This document shows positions 13,777 to 25,125 of a stretch of DNA of 64,000 nt, piece after piece. The translations under genes were made by a program, and so were the position numbers. Position 1 is the stretch's first letter; each line of letters starts with the position of its first letter. The notes beneath the pieces were generated by a model, which saw nothing but the letters and a program-made list of their open reading frames with translations, did no database searches and was not told the origin of the DNA. The DNA is taken from NCBI GenBank assembly GCA_013400975.1, contig WBMZ01005339.1, positions 124,001-188,000 on the forward strand, in the 5' to 3' direction. The DNA comes from Atrichornis clamosus. Taxonomy: Eukaryota; Chordata; Aves; Passeriformes; Menuridae.

Positions 13777-16700
13777 GTCCCCACAAGTTTTTTAGGCTGT
13801 TCCATCCTCCGTGACTCTGCTGATTTTGCCACTGAGGTCCTGTCACTCTGAAAATCAATTTAATCTGGACACACTTGTCATATTCTCCCTCTGATGCTCA
13901 AATTTTTCAAGTTCCCAGTAACAAGGGATATGTATAAATAACAGTAAAACAGATTTGTGACTGACAGTCACATGTTTAAAGTTTTTAACTACATAACCTT
14001 ATGCATGTCAGAATGCTTACTTTTGTGGGACAGCAATCTCAGATTCTTGCATCTCTCTCAACAGCGGAGCAGATAAAAATAGGAAAATGTTGTCATTAGT
14101 CAGGAGTAAAAACAACTGCTAACACAGTGCAAGCACCGGCTGCTCTTTCATTAAGGGACTAGATCTGTAGATAATGAAAACTTAAGTATTTCTACTACAG
14201 TAATTTACATCACCAGTAGGCTTTGCTCAATTTTTTTGCTTTCTTCAAACAATGGGGACTGTCAAGAAGTATTTTAGTCATATTTGTAATTTGTTAATCT
14301 TCTAAAATACATTACGCATATACAAACACATTACATGTGCATTGGAATGTTATAATCATTTGAAACACTAAGACACTAAGATCAAATTTTACTTTCAGTA
14401 CAAATTGTAACAGCAAACAATTAACCAGGTAATTACTAGTTAGCCAGGTAATTAACAGGTAATAGAGTAGAATTTTACCCTTGTGGTATACCAACTGAGG
14501 CCCCCAGCATAATGTCCTCAGACTACAAGTGACAGGATTGACAATTTGTAGTCATGACATCTTTTCAGCAAATTTCAAGTGGAGATGTTTCATAGAGCTG
14601 AATTAAATAAAGACACTGAAGCAGAAATATTTTAGTCTGTCTATAGGTGATGTTAGGATCAAGAGCAAAGTTTTTTTACTCCTTGTAGGAAACAGTCACA
14701 GGCAAATGCATGTCAACACTGCTTTTTAAGGGGGAAGAAAAACCACTGGAGATGCAGTGGCTAGGATCAACTGATAAGAAGGAAGAATCAGTAATGGAGA
14801 GGAAAAAATATTCAAAATATGTTAAAAGTCACATAACCAATGGAAATTTTGTTGGAAAGAAATTCAGCATTCATGAGGACGCGGGTTTAATGTGGGAGGA
14901 TCAGAAGAGGAAGAAATACATAAAAACACTCATAGCTGAGAGAAAAGACTGAAAATGTTAAGCATTAGAGTTGGCAAAGAGGAGTGTATTGGTCGTGTAA
15001 CATGGTTTCAAATGGCAATTTTATCTATGTTATGCAGCTAATGGGGAAAAAAATAACACGTGACCCAATCATAAAGAGAACTCTGAACTGCAGGCTCTCT
15101 GGTTTCTGTTTCATATTTTAGAAACAGAACCAACCTAATATCTTTTTGTAATTCTGTGGCTCACAAGTTGCTTCATGTGTATCTATGCTAATGATTTATC
15201 CAATTATATAGTTTTAATTGGCAAAAGAAGCCTGTAAATTCCTTGACATAGCTCCCTTGGCTTTGTGGCTATTATTCTTTTCTCACTTTTTAAAAAAGTT
15301 GAGTTTGTGTATATGTATGTATAGAGTTATATTTTGAAGAAAGTTTATGTGATCAGGTTTAAATATACTTGATACACTTTGAAAAGCAAAAGTAGAAAAG
15401 TCTCATTATGTATGCTGAGGCAGTGGGTATATCTCTTACATTTCAGTGATTGTCGTTCACACATTAAGTACCTTGTAGAACTGCACTGGAAAATAGTGCT
15501 GTGAAGTGGAAAGATTCAGAGCATAATTGTAAGGAAAACATTGTTAGAATAGGGTATGATTGAAAAAATTGGGAAATATACTATTCAAATAATCTTAAAA
15601 AGTACGGAAGGGTGTTTGGTCTGTATCAACCATTTTTTATTCTGGAGTTGATTTGGGGTTTTGAAATAATTTTATCAGATCTTTAAATCTATGGTCCATC
15701 AGGCACTGGTGTGCCAAAATTCTTACTTAGAAAGTGAGTATCAGAATAAGCTCAATTTCTTATTCAAGAATCAACATTCTTGAGTATGTGAATTAAAAAC
15801 AAATCACAAACATCCCAAATACCACATTTCTTTAAACTGGTGGTCCAATGTAGTGCATACAACTGGCTGTATCAGGTCATGTTGCACGAAGCTATCAAAT
15901 TCAAAAGCTATTTTTGAACACTCACTGTCAGTGGGTTGTTACCTACAAGCAGTGAGTCTTTTACTGCTATCCATGGGAAGGACTCGGTGGCAGGTGTTCT
16001 GCTTCTGGCATAGCTCTGCTTTAGAATTTATGGGATTCTTTCTTTTTCCAAGGAAGCTTTCATTAAATGCTGTTACAGCTCTCTATGCATAGTCAACAAC
16101 CCTAGACTGAAACATAAAAGAAGAAAAGAATTCCTTCTCCCTGCAGATTCTGAACAAAAGGAATATATTATCCTACTGCTCATTGCAGAGAAGAATGATG
16201 CCTTGTACGGTACCATTTATTGTTATAATAAAGAACAGGTTGCTGATAAGACAAGTTGTTCATTAGGATGCCATTGGCAACAACAGTAGGAAATACATAA
16301 CTAGATGTTCCTGCCAGCCCTAAAGACATTTTGTGCTCATGAACAACCCTTAGGATATTCTTTCAAGAACCTACAAACTTTCATTTGCCTCAGGAATGTA
16401 TAGGTGTCCTATAGACTAAATTCATGGTGCAAATAAATTTATCTCAGGAACACCAGAGACACAGAAATCAAAATGTAGTTATTCTGGTGTGTATCTTTCA
16501 GTCCATGAATTTCAGTTACATCCATAGTAATTTATCTAAAACTAGGAAAAACTGTATTGGTTGGCTTTGTTTGTTTTGTTTTGATTTTTTCCATTTTATG
16601 GGCAGAACTTTGTTCCACTTTTAAGTTCTTCATGTTGTATGTTAATTTTGCCTAATTGAATGACATGAATAGCATCAGGTTATTCCATCACAGCAATAAA

Positions 16701-17018
16701 ATTAAATTCATAATCACACATGAAATTGATATTTTTTTGTTAGCAGTTGAGAATAAGTACAAAATTTAATTAAGAGAATGAATTGATATCATGATAATGG
16801 AAAATAAATTTAGGAAAATTACATTCTAATGGAATTTTGTTCTAATGTGATTTCTGTAATGGATGCTTTTTTGACATAGGTTTGCTAAATGCTAAAAAAA
16901 GTTAATTTTTTAGAGAAATATCAATATAAATAACAAAAATTTACCATCGAAAAGGCATGGATATTTCATGGCAGATAACAAAGGCTATTTTGTGTAATAA
17001 GAACTTTACATAGGCAGA
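13777..17018. other. AT-rich non-coding DNA with small repeats
   Basis: No gene was recognised. The sequence CAGGTAAT(T)A occurs three times at 14425-14464. A perfect 8-bp inverted repeat GACTACAA/TTGTAGTC flanks a 17-bp loop at 14521-14553. Open frames at 14710-14952 and 15853-16092 have no recognisable features. Confidence 0.6.
14425..14464 (+). repeat. Short direct repeat CAGGTAATTA x3
   Basis: Copies lie at 14425-14435 (CCAGGTAATTA), 14444-14454 (CCAGGTAATTA) and 14456-14464 (CAGGTAATA-like). The first two are identical over 11 bp. The spacing is irregular at 19 and 12 bp. CAGGTA resembles an E-box for ZEB/SNAI-type factors, but nothing here shows that it functions. Confidence 0.8.
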
Positions 17019-17240
17019 TGTAGTGGTTTCACCCTGGCTGGATGCCAGGCACCCACCAAAGCCACTCTTTCACTTCCCTTCCCAGCTGGACAGGGGAGAG
17101 AAAATATAAGGAAGGGTTAGTGACTTGAGATACGGACAGAGAGAAGTCACTCATCAAATACTGTCATGGACAGAACAGAATTTAATGTGAAATATTGAGT
17201 TTATTACTGACAAAATCAAAGCAGGAAAATGTTTATATGA
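17019..17240 (-). mobile_element. Truncated avian ERV LTR fragment
   Basis: The fragment starts TGTAGTGGTTTCACCC and continues with CAGCTGGACAGGGGAGAGAA (about 17082-17101). It is plainly related to the start of the complete solo LTR at 52117: both share the framework 'TG.GTGG.TT.ACC.TGGCTGGA' and then 'GACAGGGGAGAGAAAATA'. By analogy with that copy, this is the U5-side end of a minus-strand LTR. Similarity to the remembered family consensus fades near 17235-17240, so the U3 part is missing. No matching target duplication was found. A CR1 fragment begins about 95 bp further right. Confidence 0.75.
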
Positions 17241-17334
17241 TCTGTTGAAAAGCAATCTTGCTCTGACCTTGCTTTGAGTTGAATGGAGATGAGACAGTGC
17301 TGATATAAAAACTGAAGAAGAGTTTTACAAGTTC

Positions 17335-17765
17335 TCTAATATCAGAAACAGCTGTGAGCACCCTCTTGTGCTTACCTCCCTGCAGACCTCCTGCAACATT
17401 TTCTTGACTTCCTATATGTCCAGATGGACTGCTTTTGAGATAACCTTAAGAAAACCTGCCAACTCGCTTGATAACTCTTCCCTCTTCTCCAGGATTATGC
17501 TCCCCTGGGATTCTTCCAAGAAGGTCCCTGAAGGTCACTGTCTCTGGTGGTCCAGGGTTGTGACATTGTTACCTGCCTTGCGCCCACTTTTCATGGGTGT
17601 CAACTCTACAACCCGCAGTTACAGCATTCTGCCCACAACCTTGGCATCTGTGACCAGTTCTCCCTTGGTTTTAAGTGTGAGGTTCAATGAAATACTTTCC
17701 CTAAACAGCTGCTTGATCTAGAGGTTGTCTTCAAAGCACTCCAGAAACTTCTTGTGTAGTGAAAG
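17335..17765 (-). mobile_element. Old CR1-type LINE fragment, antisense
   Basis: The plus strand contains text I associate with reverse-complement CR1: 'CTCCCTGCAGACCTCCTGCA', 'GATTATGCTCCCCTGGGATT', 'GGTCCAGGGTTGTGACATTG' and, at the right, a diverged 'AAGCACTCCAGAAACTTCTT'. It covers a region that in the 2120-3760 copy lies toward the right, so it lacks the 3' tail. The plus-strand frame at 17368-17721 (117 codons) is antisense to the element and is not a gene. Edges are approximate. Confidence 0.65.
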
Positions 17766-18217
17766 TAGGATATGGAAGTGAAGTAATATAGTTTAGGAAA
17801 TAATTGTTCTTAGGTGTGAGCTGCTGCTTCTGTTTGGCACTAGACAACAGTTCAGCATGACTAATTTACTTTTACAGCAAGTTATAGACATGAAACTCTA
17901 TAGAGACACTGAGAACTCTCAGTATTCTCAGTGAATGTCTCATATTGAAATTCATAGTAAGAAATAGGACCCAAAAGCTTCCTATGTGAAGTTACTAAGT
18001 AGTTTTAAAGGAAATAATTAAAGAGCCCATTTTTTACTTAGTCATGATGCCACAACAGAAAAGTCCATCAAGATAGTAATATAGACATAATCCTACAAAG
18101 TAATGGTTGGTAAAACAATGTCATATGTAACAAAGCTTATGTGTGCCTAAATTTAAGTCTGGCCATTCATGAATGCTGGTTGGTTTTCTGTTTTCTTGTA
18201 GTATGTACAAACTAAAC

Positions 18218-18680
18218 AACAGAAACACAGAATAAGCTGAGTTGGAGGGGACACACAAGGATCATCAAGTCCAACGCCTGGCCCGGCACAGCACCATCCC
18301 CGAGTCACACCATGTGCCTGAGGGCATTGTCCAAATGTTTCTTGAACTCTGTCAGGCTTGGTGCTGTGACCACTTCCCTGGGGAGCCTCTTCCAGTGTCC
18401 AACCACCCTCTGGGTGAAGAACCTCTTCCTAATATCCAACCTAAATCTCCCCTGACACAAGGTCCGGCCATTCCCTCGGGTCCTGTCACTGGTCACCACA
18501 GAGAAGAGATCAGTGCCTGCTCTTCCTCTTCCCCTCATGAGAAAGCTGTAGACTGCAATGTGGTCTCCCCTCAGTCTCCTCCAGGGTGAAAAAACCAAGT
18601 GACCTNTGAAAAAACCACCTCAGCCACACCTCTTATGGCTTCCCCTCAAGGCCATTCACCATCTTCATTGCCATCCTACT
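18218..18680 (-). mobile_element. CR1 LINE 3' end (CR1-J-like), antisense
   Basis: The left end reads CACAGAATAAGCTGAGTTGG, followed by CCAACGCCTGGCCCGGCACA. Both are hallmarks of the CR1-J-like group common in songbirds. The element continues through 'AACCACCCTCTGGGTGAAGA' and stops near 'CACCATCTTCATTGCCATCC', so it is 5'-truncated, as most CR1 copies are. It is clearly younger than the 2120-3760 copy because its C-terminal ORF2 frame is still open. It also contains the window's only ambiguous base, at 18606, beside a short repeated segment that looks like an assembly fault. Confidence 0.92.
18305..18598 (-). pseudogene. CR1 ORF2 C-terminal remnant
   Basis: The minus-strand frame encodes 97 residues including [17 protein letters not shown] and the ending [15 protein letters not shown] recognise this as the extreme C-terminus of the CR1 ORF2 polyprotein, downstream of the reverse transcriptase domain. 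No endonuclease or reverse transcriptase domain is present, and the methionine used as a start is internal to ORF2, so no functional protein is expected. The upstream side is cut by the N-containing patch at 18606 and then by truncation of the element. Retention of a full open C-terminus suggests a relatively recent insertion. Confidence 0.85.
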
Positions 18681-20239
18681 ATGTGTAGTGGTTAAATACA
18701 GATATTTCAAGAGAAACAAATATTTAACTAATTTATTCATGTTAAGTACATTTAAATATTGTTTAGGTCAGCAGTTTGTCACAGAAGAGGAATAACCCTC
18801 TTTATAGGAGATTATTCCAGTTTTATCTACAAATCTATAAACTGGTTTATTTTTATTATTATTGACCTAAGTAAGGTATACAAAAACCTCTTTGAATTAT
18901 TCAGTTTATTAGTTCCTTATTAGTGCTATTTTATCATCTTCAGCCATCCATTTTTACTAAAAAGAACTATTAATTTTAAGAAGTTTACTAGTGACCTAAA
19001 ATGACTTTACCACTAGCAGCATTGAATTTTCTTTTGAAAGACAGTATCTTAACTAAAACCAAGCCTTTCTTCACATATATTTAAACTATTTATACAAAAA
19101 GTATTTTTTATATGTAAACTTTGTCAGTTTATTCAAACAGATTATAATCTATACTATTTATTGAAACAGCTCATCTTTTAAGCAGGAGTTCATTAGGCTT
19201 GTGTTGATCCTGTGAGTATGTATTTCACAATCTTAAAATTTCCCTGTAGAGTTTCTGTCTTATGCATAAACAAGTTTTACCTATATTGGAACAAATTGGA
19301 GGAGGAAAGCTGTCAGTTTCAGATAAGATGTTCTCACTAAACCTTTTTTTATCTATCGTAGCTATATAGACTTCTATAGCCTAATGCATAGCCATGTATG
19401 AAATTACTTTCTGCCAGATTATAGTACAACCACAAACATTTTCAATTGCCATAAAAGACCATAAATATACTCTAAATTTTATGTTTCAATTTTTGCCAAA
19501 TCTGTTTCACGTTTTTACAAAATTCCATTAAAATAGTTACTTATTCCTTCAACATCATTACAGGTATGCTAAAATATGTAACACAATTTATATATCTCAT
19601 AAATTATTATCTGATGAATAGTTATTATTATCAAAGCATAATTCATAGCACTATCAGTAGGAAAGACTAAGATGATAATACAGGGAAATGAAACATTACA
19701 TTGAATTGAAAAATTTTATCTAATCTAATACAGTCCTACATTTCTATAAAAGAGAATAGAAACAATACAGATTTTCCAATTCTTGACCTAAATACAAAAA
19801 AGGGAGGAGTAAGGAAAATATTATTTGGGGGAAGAGAAGATCATGCTCAGATTTATATCTGTGATGTGTCATGTTACTATTGATATCAAGTTGGTTGAAA
19901 ACATTTCCTCCAGTATGTGTACTTTTCTAGTGGTGACTTTGATCTAGGAGACTTCAATAACCTTTTTATTGCAAGTGGTTTTATGGTGAAGGAGAGAGGG
20001 AAATCAATAAGAGTACCTATCAAATTCCCAAGGCATGCAAAGGTAAACTGACCTTCCTGTTGAGCAAAAAGTCCTTTACGATAACCTTTCACCTTTTCTT
20101 TGAACTTGCTTTTTCATATGTGAACAATTTACCCTGAAGTTACTTTCATATGGAATTGGAGGACAGCCAGTTGCAGATGTGTGACTTGGAGAAACATGGC
20201 TGTGTATTTATTATAAACTGAAAAACTGTTCCCTGGAAT
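18681..20239. other. AT-rich non-coding DNA, no gene seen
   Basis: No gene, RNA or transposon was recognised. The stretch is very AT-rich, with many TTTTTA and TATAAA-like strings that are expected by chance. Confidence 0.65.
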
Positions 20240-20398
20240 GATGGAGGAGAAAGAGAAGAGGAAAGGGAAAAGGAAGGAAAAAAATAAAAATAGAAAAAAG
20301 GAAAAAGAAATAAAGAAAAAAATGGGGAAAAAAAGGAAGGGAAAAAGAAAAAAAAAAAAAAAAAGAAAGGGAAAAGAAAAGGGAGAAAAATAGAATGG
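20240..20398 (+). repeat. About 159-bp purine-rich (A/G) tract
   Basis: The plus strand is almost all A and G from GATGGAGGAGAAAGAGAAGA to AAAAATAGAATGG, with only scattered T bases. It includes a 17-base A run at 20348-20364. Such polypurine tracts can form triplex (H-DNA) structures and are unstable. On the minus strand the tract produces a Phe/Pro/Leu/Ser low-complexity frame (20129-20410) that should not be annotated as a protein. Confidence 0.9.
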
Positions 20399-22639
20399 AA
20401 TTCTGAGCAAGAGAAAAGATGTTCCTGAAGTTTACTTGTTTATTTTCTAGCCAAATATAAAAAGAGATGTGCTTTTGAACACAGGTTGTTCAAGAGAGAA
20501 ATAATTGCCTGAATCAGAATTTCAAGTAAGGTTGTGGATCAATAAGAAATCACACTTCATATTTGATTTTTATCTTCACTATAGGAATAATTCTGTTCTC
20601 ACATTTTTGAAAACTTTATAAGGATTTTCTAAAGGTAAATTTGTTAAAACCATTACATATACATATGTGTACATGCTTATGTCTCTCTTTTCATTATACA
20701 TGTCCTTTAAGTATTAAACTTGGTTATGCTACTACTAAAAGTAGTTTATATATTTACTCTTTTTTAAAATAGAATACTCAAAACATTATTTAATTTCTTG
20801 AAAAAATCAGTGAACAACCGAAATAACAAAACCAACATGAGAAACAAAGACAAATTCACAACTCTTAAGATACAAAATCTCAGAAGGAAGTTAACAGCAG
20901 GTATAAATTTGCTTGTTTTCATGCTGTATAAGAGATAACATATTTTAATCAGTCACAAAAATAATTTTGCATATCACTAACTTTGAGAAAGACTCTGAAA
21001 TGTCATTCATGTTCTCATACCAAATTATGAACTGTATTTGCAAAAAAAACCAAACCACCCAAACCCTATCTGAGCTGAGCTATAGACCCTTACATAACCT
21101 GTGCTTCTATTAATGAATTTAAACATGGCCAGTTAATACGTTATGGTAGAACACACAACATATCTTAGTAAACAGTTGTTATGACTATTTGTCCCAACCT
21201 ATCTATTCCCCCAGATAAATATGTATCAAAACTTGGTTAGAATCATGTGGGAAGGACTTTCCACTAGACAATTTGCAGGAAGACATGATGTTTTGAACAT
21301 GAAAACAATTTACGAGCATGGGTTTGGACATCTTAAGAATAGGTTTGGACATGTGTAATCTATTATTGTTTACCCATAAGGTCATAAAGGCTCACAATAC
21401 TAACAGAACTTTACTGTGTGTGTTTTACCTTTATCTGCAGGAAATGCTCATCAAGCTTCTCTGAGAGATAAAACAGTTATTATTTTTCTAGAATAAATAA
21501 AGGTAAATGAAAACTTAGTCATGATGCCATGACAGAATGACATTTCTGGCTTCACTTCTATAAAATAATTTAATGGTCTTACTCATATTTCACTGTCTTT
21601 CCCAATAAAAAAGTGTTCATCATTTATATATTGTTGTATTTAATCTTTGGTAATTTAGTTAACTTTTTTTTATTATATATTGAATCAAACTATGTGTCCT
21701 CCTCCAAGTAAAACATCATAGAATGACTTTTTTTAAATTGAATAGTAAACAATATTTAGTTAAGGGACACTGTATTATTGCTGAAAGCATTACTCACATA
21801 ATATATACTCTGCTTTCCTGCAGTTCTGCTTTGCAGATCATAGCTTCCTAATAGCCATTTGAAGACACAAGAAACAAAACAACAAAAATATTCTTTAAAA
21901 GTATACATAGCAGCTATTGCTTAAGCACATCAAGCTATCCTGACAACAAAAATTCTACTAGATGAAATTTATTCGAAATTTGTATTAATGTTGACGCTTC
22001 TTTAGTATCCATAATCTCTCACTAAAGAGATGTATTTTAGCTCATTTGTAAGGTTCTGGCGTCTTTCATGGTTTGGTGTTTGTTTTTTTTTCTGTTTTCC
22101 CCTTTGAGTTTCCCTCATCTTACCATGCAGCAATTTTTAATTACTGCCGAAAGGAGACTTCTAGCTGTACAATGCTTATATAAAGAAACATATACCAAGA
22201 AACCTAATCAGTTTCTTTGGTTTTTCAAGTGTCCTACTCAGGATAGTCTTTTTCACATCTCCATACTTTCAGCAGCATAGTTTAAATAGCTAGCTGAGAG
22301 CACCCATCAGAATGTACATCAAAACAGCATGTTTTTCCATGTCTAGACTCCATAGTCTGTCAGAGCTTCCATTCACGGTTTGTGGCCAAAGCTACACTGT
22401 CACCCTCTGCATGCTCGTCACTTGCCCACTCACCATTTTCACAGTGTTATTTCCTTCCTCTCAGGTTAGCAGAGCACCATGCTGTTGCTGCAGCACTTCT
22501 TCCCTTCCCACTGTGCTTGATTTGTGATTGCACAGTTTTATCCTACTCTGTTAAAAGAGAAGTTGCTTCTGGTGTATGGTACTTTGCACAGCATTTTAAT
22601 ATGCTTTCTTTACTGACTCAGGAGAGGTAACACATGTCT
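20399..22639. other. AT-rich non-coding DNA, no gene seen
   Basis: No gene was recognised. One feature is a 25-bp segment at 21513-21537 that nearly repeats 18036-18060 (listed as a finding). A short A/C tract lies at about 21040-21066. Overlapping open frames at 22312-22630 are unsupported. Confidence 0.6.
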
Positions 22640-23188
22640 GAAGGATGGGGCATCATTCAGAGGAACCTGGGCAAGATCAGAAGTGGACCTATGGCAAGCT
22701 TATGGAGTTAAACGAAGCCAAGGGCAATGTGCTGCACTTGGGTTGGGGCAACCTCCTATCAACACAAGCTGGGGGATGGACAGAAGGACCTGGGGGTGCT
22801 GATGGATGAGAGGCTGGTCACAAGCTGGCAGTGTGTACTTGCAGCCCAGAAAGCCAATTGTATCCTGGGCTGCATCAAAACAAGTGTGACAAGCAGGTTG
22901 AAGTAGGTGATTCTGCCTCTCTACTCCGCTTTCATGAGACCTCACATGGAGTGCTGTGTCCAGTACAGGAAGGATATGGACCTGTTGGAGTGAGTCCAGA
23001 GGGGTGCCATGAAGATGATCAGAGAGCTGGAGTACCTCTCCTATGAAGACAGGTTGAGAGAACTTGGGTTGTTCAGCCTGAAGAAGAAAAGGTTCTGGGG
23101 AGGCAGCCTTCTAGTACCTAAAGTGAGCCTACAAGAAAGCAGCAGAGGAAGTTTTTACAAGGGCGTGTAGTGACAGAACAAGGGGTGA
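22640..23188 (+). mobile_element. CR1 LINE 3' fragment, sense
   Basis: This reads in the CR1 sense direction. Landmarks in order are 'GGACCTGGGGGTGCTGATGG', 'CAGCCCAGAAAGCCAATTGT', 'ATCCTGGGCTGCATC', 'GAGTGCTGTGTCCAGTACAG', 'GAGTCCAGAGGGGTGCCATG', 'CTCCTATGAAGACAGGTTGA' and, near the end, 'GGGCGTGTAGTGACAGAACA'. It therefore covers the RT-domain end and the beginning of the 3' part, and breaks off before the terminal ATTCTATG-type tail. Stops and small indels break the frame. The open frames at 22700-22945 and 22831-23046 are remnants or shadows of it. Confidence 0.9.
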
Positions 23189-24376
23189 TGAATGAATGAG
23201 AAACTTTATACAATGCCTGCTTTTGAAATTCACTATATAATGGTTTGCAATAAAATAACTATTTTTCACTTTTATTGGAGATACAATATAATAATAATGG
23301 GGATTATTTCCATTGCAGAATTAACAATATTTTCTTTTAGTTTTCACTCCTTTGTCTTTCCCTTTATTCTTCATAATTCTAAAGTCTATATTTAGTGTGG
23401 CTCTCCTTTTTTTCCTTCGTGTTTCTGTTCATCATTCCCTTCCACCAACATAATTCCTTTGTTTTTTGTGAACACTTAATATGTAAATTTTCAATATTCA
23501 TTCAAAGTTACACATACTTGCTTTCTACAAGACTTACATAGGATGCAAATACCATCTTCTACCTATTCCAGTGGCTACATATCTCTTCTGACACTCTTAG
23601 TGTTGTAATATTGTGGCATGATGAGATCCCAGACTTTAGATGAATAAGGCATAATCATTACAATGCTAATATGAAGTGACCTACAAGCTTACACCTTACA
23701 GAATAGCATTTCCTGTTAGGATCAAGATGCAGAAAATTAACTCTAAAAAGAAACAAGCTCTGAGATGATATCTTTCAAATGCATGAGACTGGACACCCAC
23801 AATAGACAGGAGGTGTCATAACCTCAGAGTTTAGAGGATCCTACAATATTTAGGTTCAACAGAGCAAATCAAGGTCTGAAAGGCTAATCCTTGTCTGTGG
23901 TCAGTGCTGTGTGTAATGCCTACTTAGACTTACCTAGTAATAATATTGTTATGTTTTATTTGTAGGCTCTTCTGATCCAGGATCATGTTTATTTCTTTCA
24001 TTATGTCTGACATCAGGCATGAAGCTTGATGATCCCTAGCCTCGAAGCTTTGTGATTTTTGTACAACAGCTCCCGAATAATTTTTCTAGTCATTATGCAG
24101 CATTCTTTCCTTCACTTAATATATTTTTCCATCCCGTTCCTATGGAACCATTAATCTGAATTCTTTTTCATTAAACCCTCTTTGCTATCTGTTATTCTTA
24201 ACATTTAAAAGGTATAACTTTGAGTAGTCCTACTAATTCACTGGACCCAGAAGGTTAATTTTATTTCTAAAATGTGGAGAAAATAAAAGTGTCAGTTTAC
24301 ATGTGATTCCTTTCAGGTCCATAAGCAACAGTTAAAAGAACATGAAACGGATCTTTTTGGCCATGGTGCCCATATA
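23189..24376. other. AT-rich non-coding DNA, no gene seen
   Basis: Nothing was recognised. The open frame at 23192-23395 is AT-rich and featureless. The stretch ends at the target duplication of the next LTR. Confidence 0.65.
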
Positions 24377-24381
24377 AGAGG
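24377..24381 (+). repeat. Target-site duplication AGAGG (left)
   Basis: This 5-bp copy directly precedes the LTR start TGTCCTGGGTTC. The same 5 bp follow the LTR end at 25269-25273. Confidence 0.88.
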
Positions 24382-24770
24382 TGTCCTGGGTTCAGTATGG
24401 GAATGAAGAGTATTCTCCCCCATCTGTATCAGCCCTGATGAGCTGTTAATGACAGGTCGTTTGCAACAACTGCCCGGTGCATGTTCGGCCCCTGGGACTG
24501 CAAGCTGGGTGCTAAATCAGATAAGGGGAATCCTGTGGTGAGGTGGGGCCTCTTTTGGCTTCACAGAAGACACAGCTGGGAGAGCTTCCCCCTGAAAGCA
24601 CCACCAATAATCACACCCATCCTGAGGAGGCCATCTCTGTTAATGGGCCATCATGGACAATGGGCAGCTGGAACGACCCAACCGCCCAGAGCCTCCCAAA
24701 TTATCTTATCTCATCATTCCATTGTGAAGTGCTCCGCCCTGGGGGAGGGACATGGACATTCCTGCGGGAA

Positions 24771-24777
24771 TATAACG
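24771..24777 (+). promoter_or_regulatory. LTR TATA-like box
   Basis: TATAACG follows a GC-rich U3-like region (GGGGGAGGGACATGGACATT) in the plus-strand LTR. This placement suits the former retroviral core promoter. Activity today cannot be judged from sequence. Confidence 0.5.
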
Positions 24778-24870
24778 AAGCCTGCCTGAACCCAGGGACT
24801 GACTCTCTCCTGCATCTTCTCTGCATATCTGAGGGAGCTGCAGGACCTCCAAAAGACCCCTGCTCTCAGC

Positions 24871-24949
24871 CTGGACTGCATCCACCATTTTCCACAGGAC
24901 TGCAACCACCACTCCCACTGGATTGCAGCCACTGCCCAACTGGACTGCA
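24871..24949 (+). repeat. 4 x 22-24-bp repeat in LTR
   Basis: The core CTGGACTGCA recurs at 24871 (CTGGACTGCA), 24895 (CAGGACTGCA), 24918 (CTGGATTGCA) and 24940 (CTGGACTGCA). The spacings are 24, 23 and 22 bp. Between the cores lie CCACC- and CCACTG-type bases. The array lies downstream of the TATA-like box, so it would have been in the transcribed leader (R) of the provirus. Confidence 0.85.
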
Positions 24950-25119
24950 GCCTCCCTGCCTCCTCTGCCTCACCAGCGCCCCTACGTGGGTGTGGCCAGA
25001 GCTACCCCACAGGGCAAACCGTGTGACAGCTGGTGAGTCTGTTACTGGTGTTTGTTGTGGTTATTGTTGCTGTTTGTTCTGTTGGGTTATACTTATATAT
25101 TTTTATATATATATGGTTT

Positions 25120-25125
25120 AGTAAA
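25120..25125 (+). terminator. LTR poly(A) signal AGTAAA
   Basis: AGTAAA is a known AATAAA variant. It lies about 345 bp downstream of the TATA-like box and just before 'GAACTGTTATTCCTTTT'. I infer this marks the R/U5 region. Confidence 0.55.

Noticed and set aside
14425..14464. Spaced direct repeats as a CRISPR-like array
   Set aside because: The units are only 9-11 bp with irregular spacing, and the sequence is plainly vertebrate.
17368..17721. 117-codon plus-strand frame
   Set aside because: Antisense to a CR1-type fragment.
20348..20364. 17-base A run as the tail of a processed pseudogene or SINE
   Set aside because: It is embedded in a longer A/G tract and no gene-like or SINE-like sequence lies upstream.
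20129..20410. Phe/Pro/Ser-rich 93-codon frame as a low-complexity protein
   Set aside because: Direct translation of the complement of the polypurine tract.
24543..25121. 192-codon plus-strand frame as a protein
   Set aside because: It lies wholly within a solo LTR and crosses its promoter, tandem repeat and poly(A) region.
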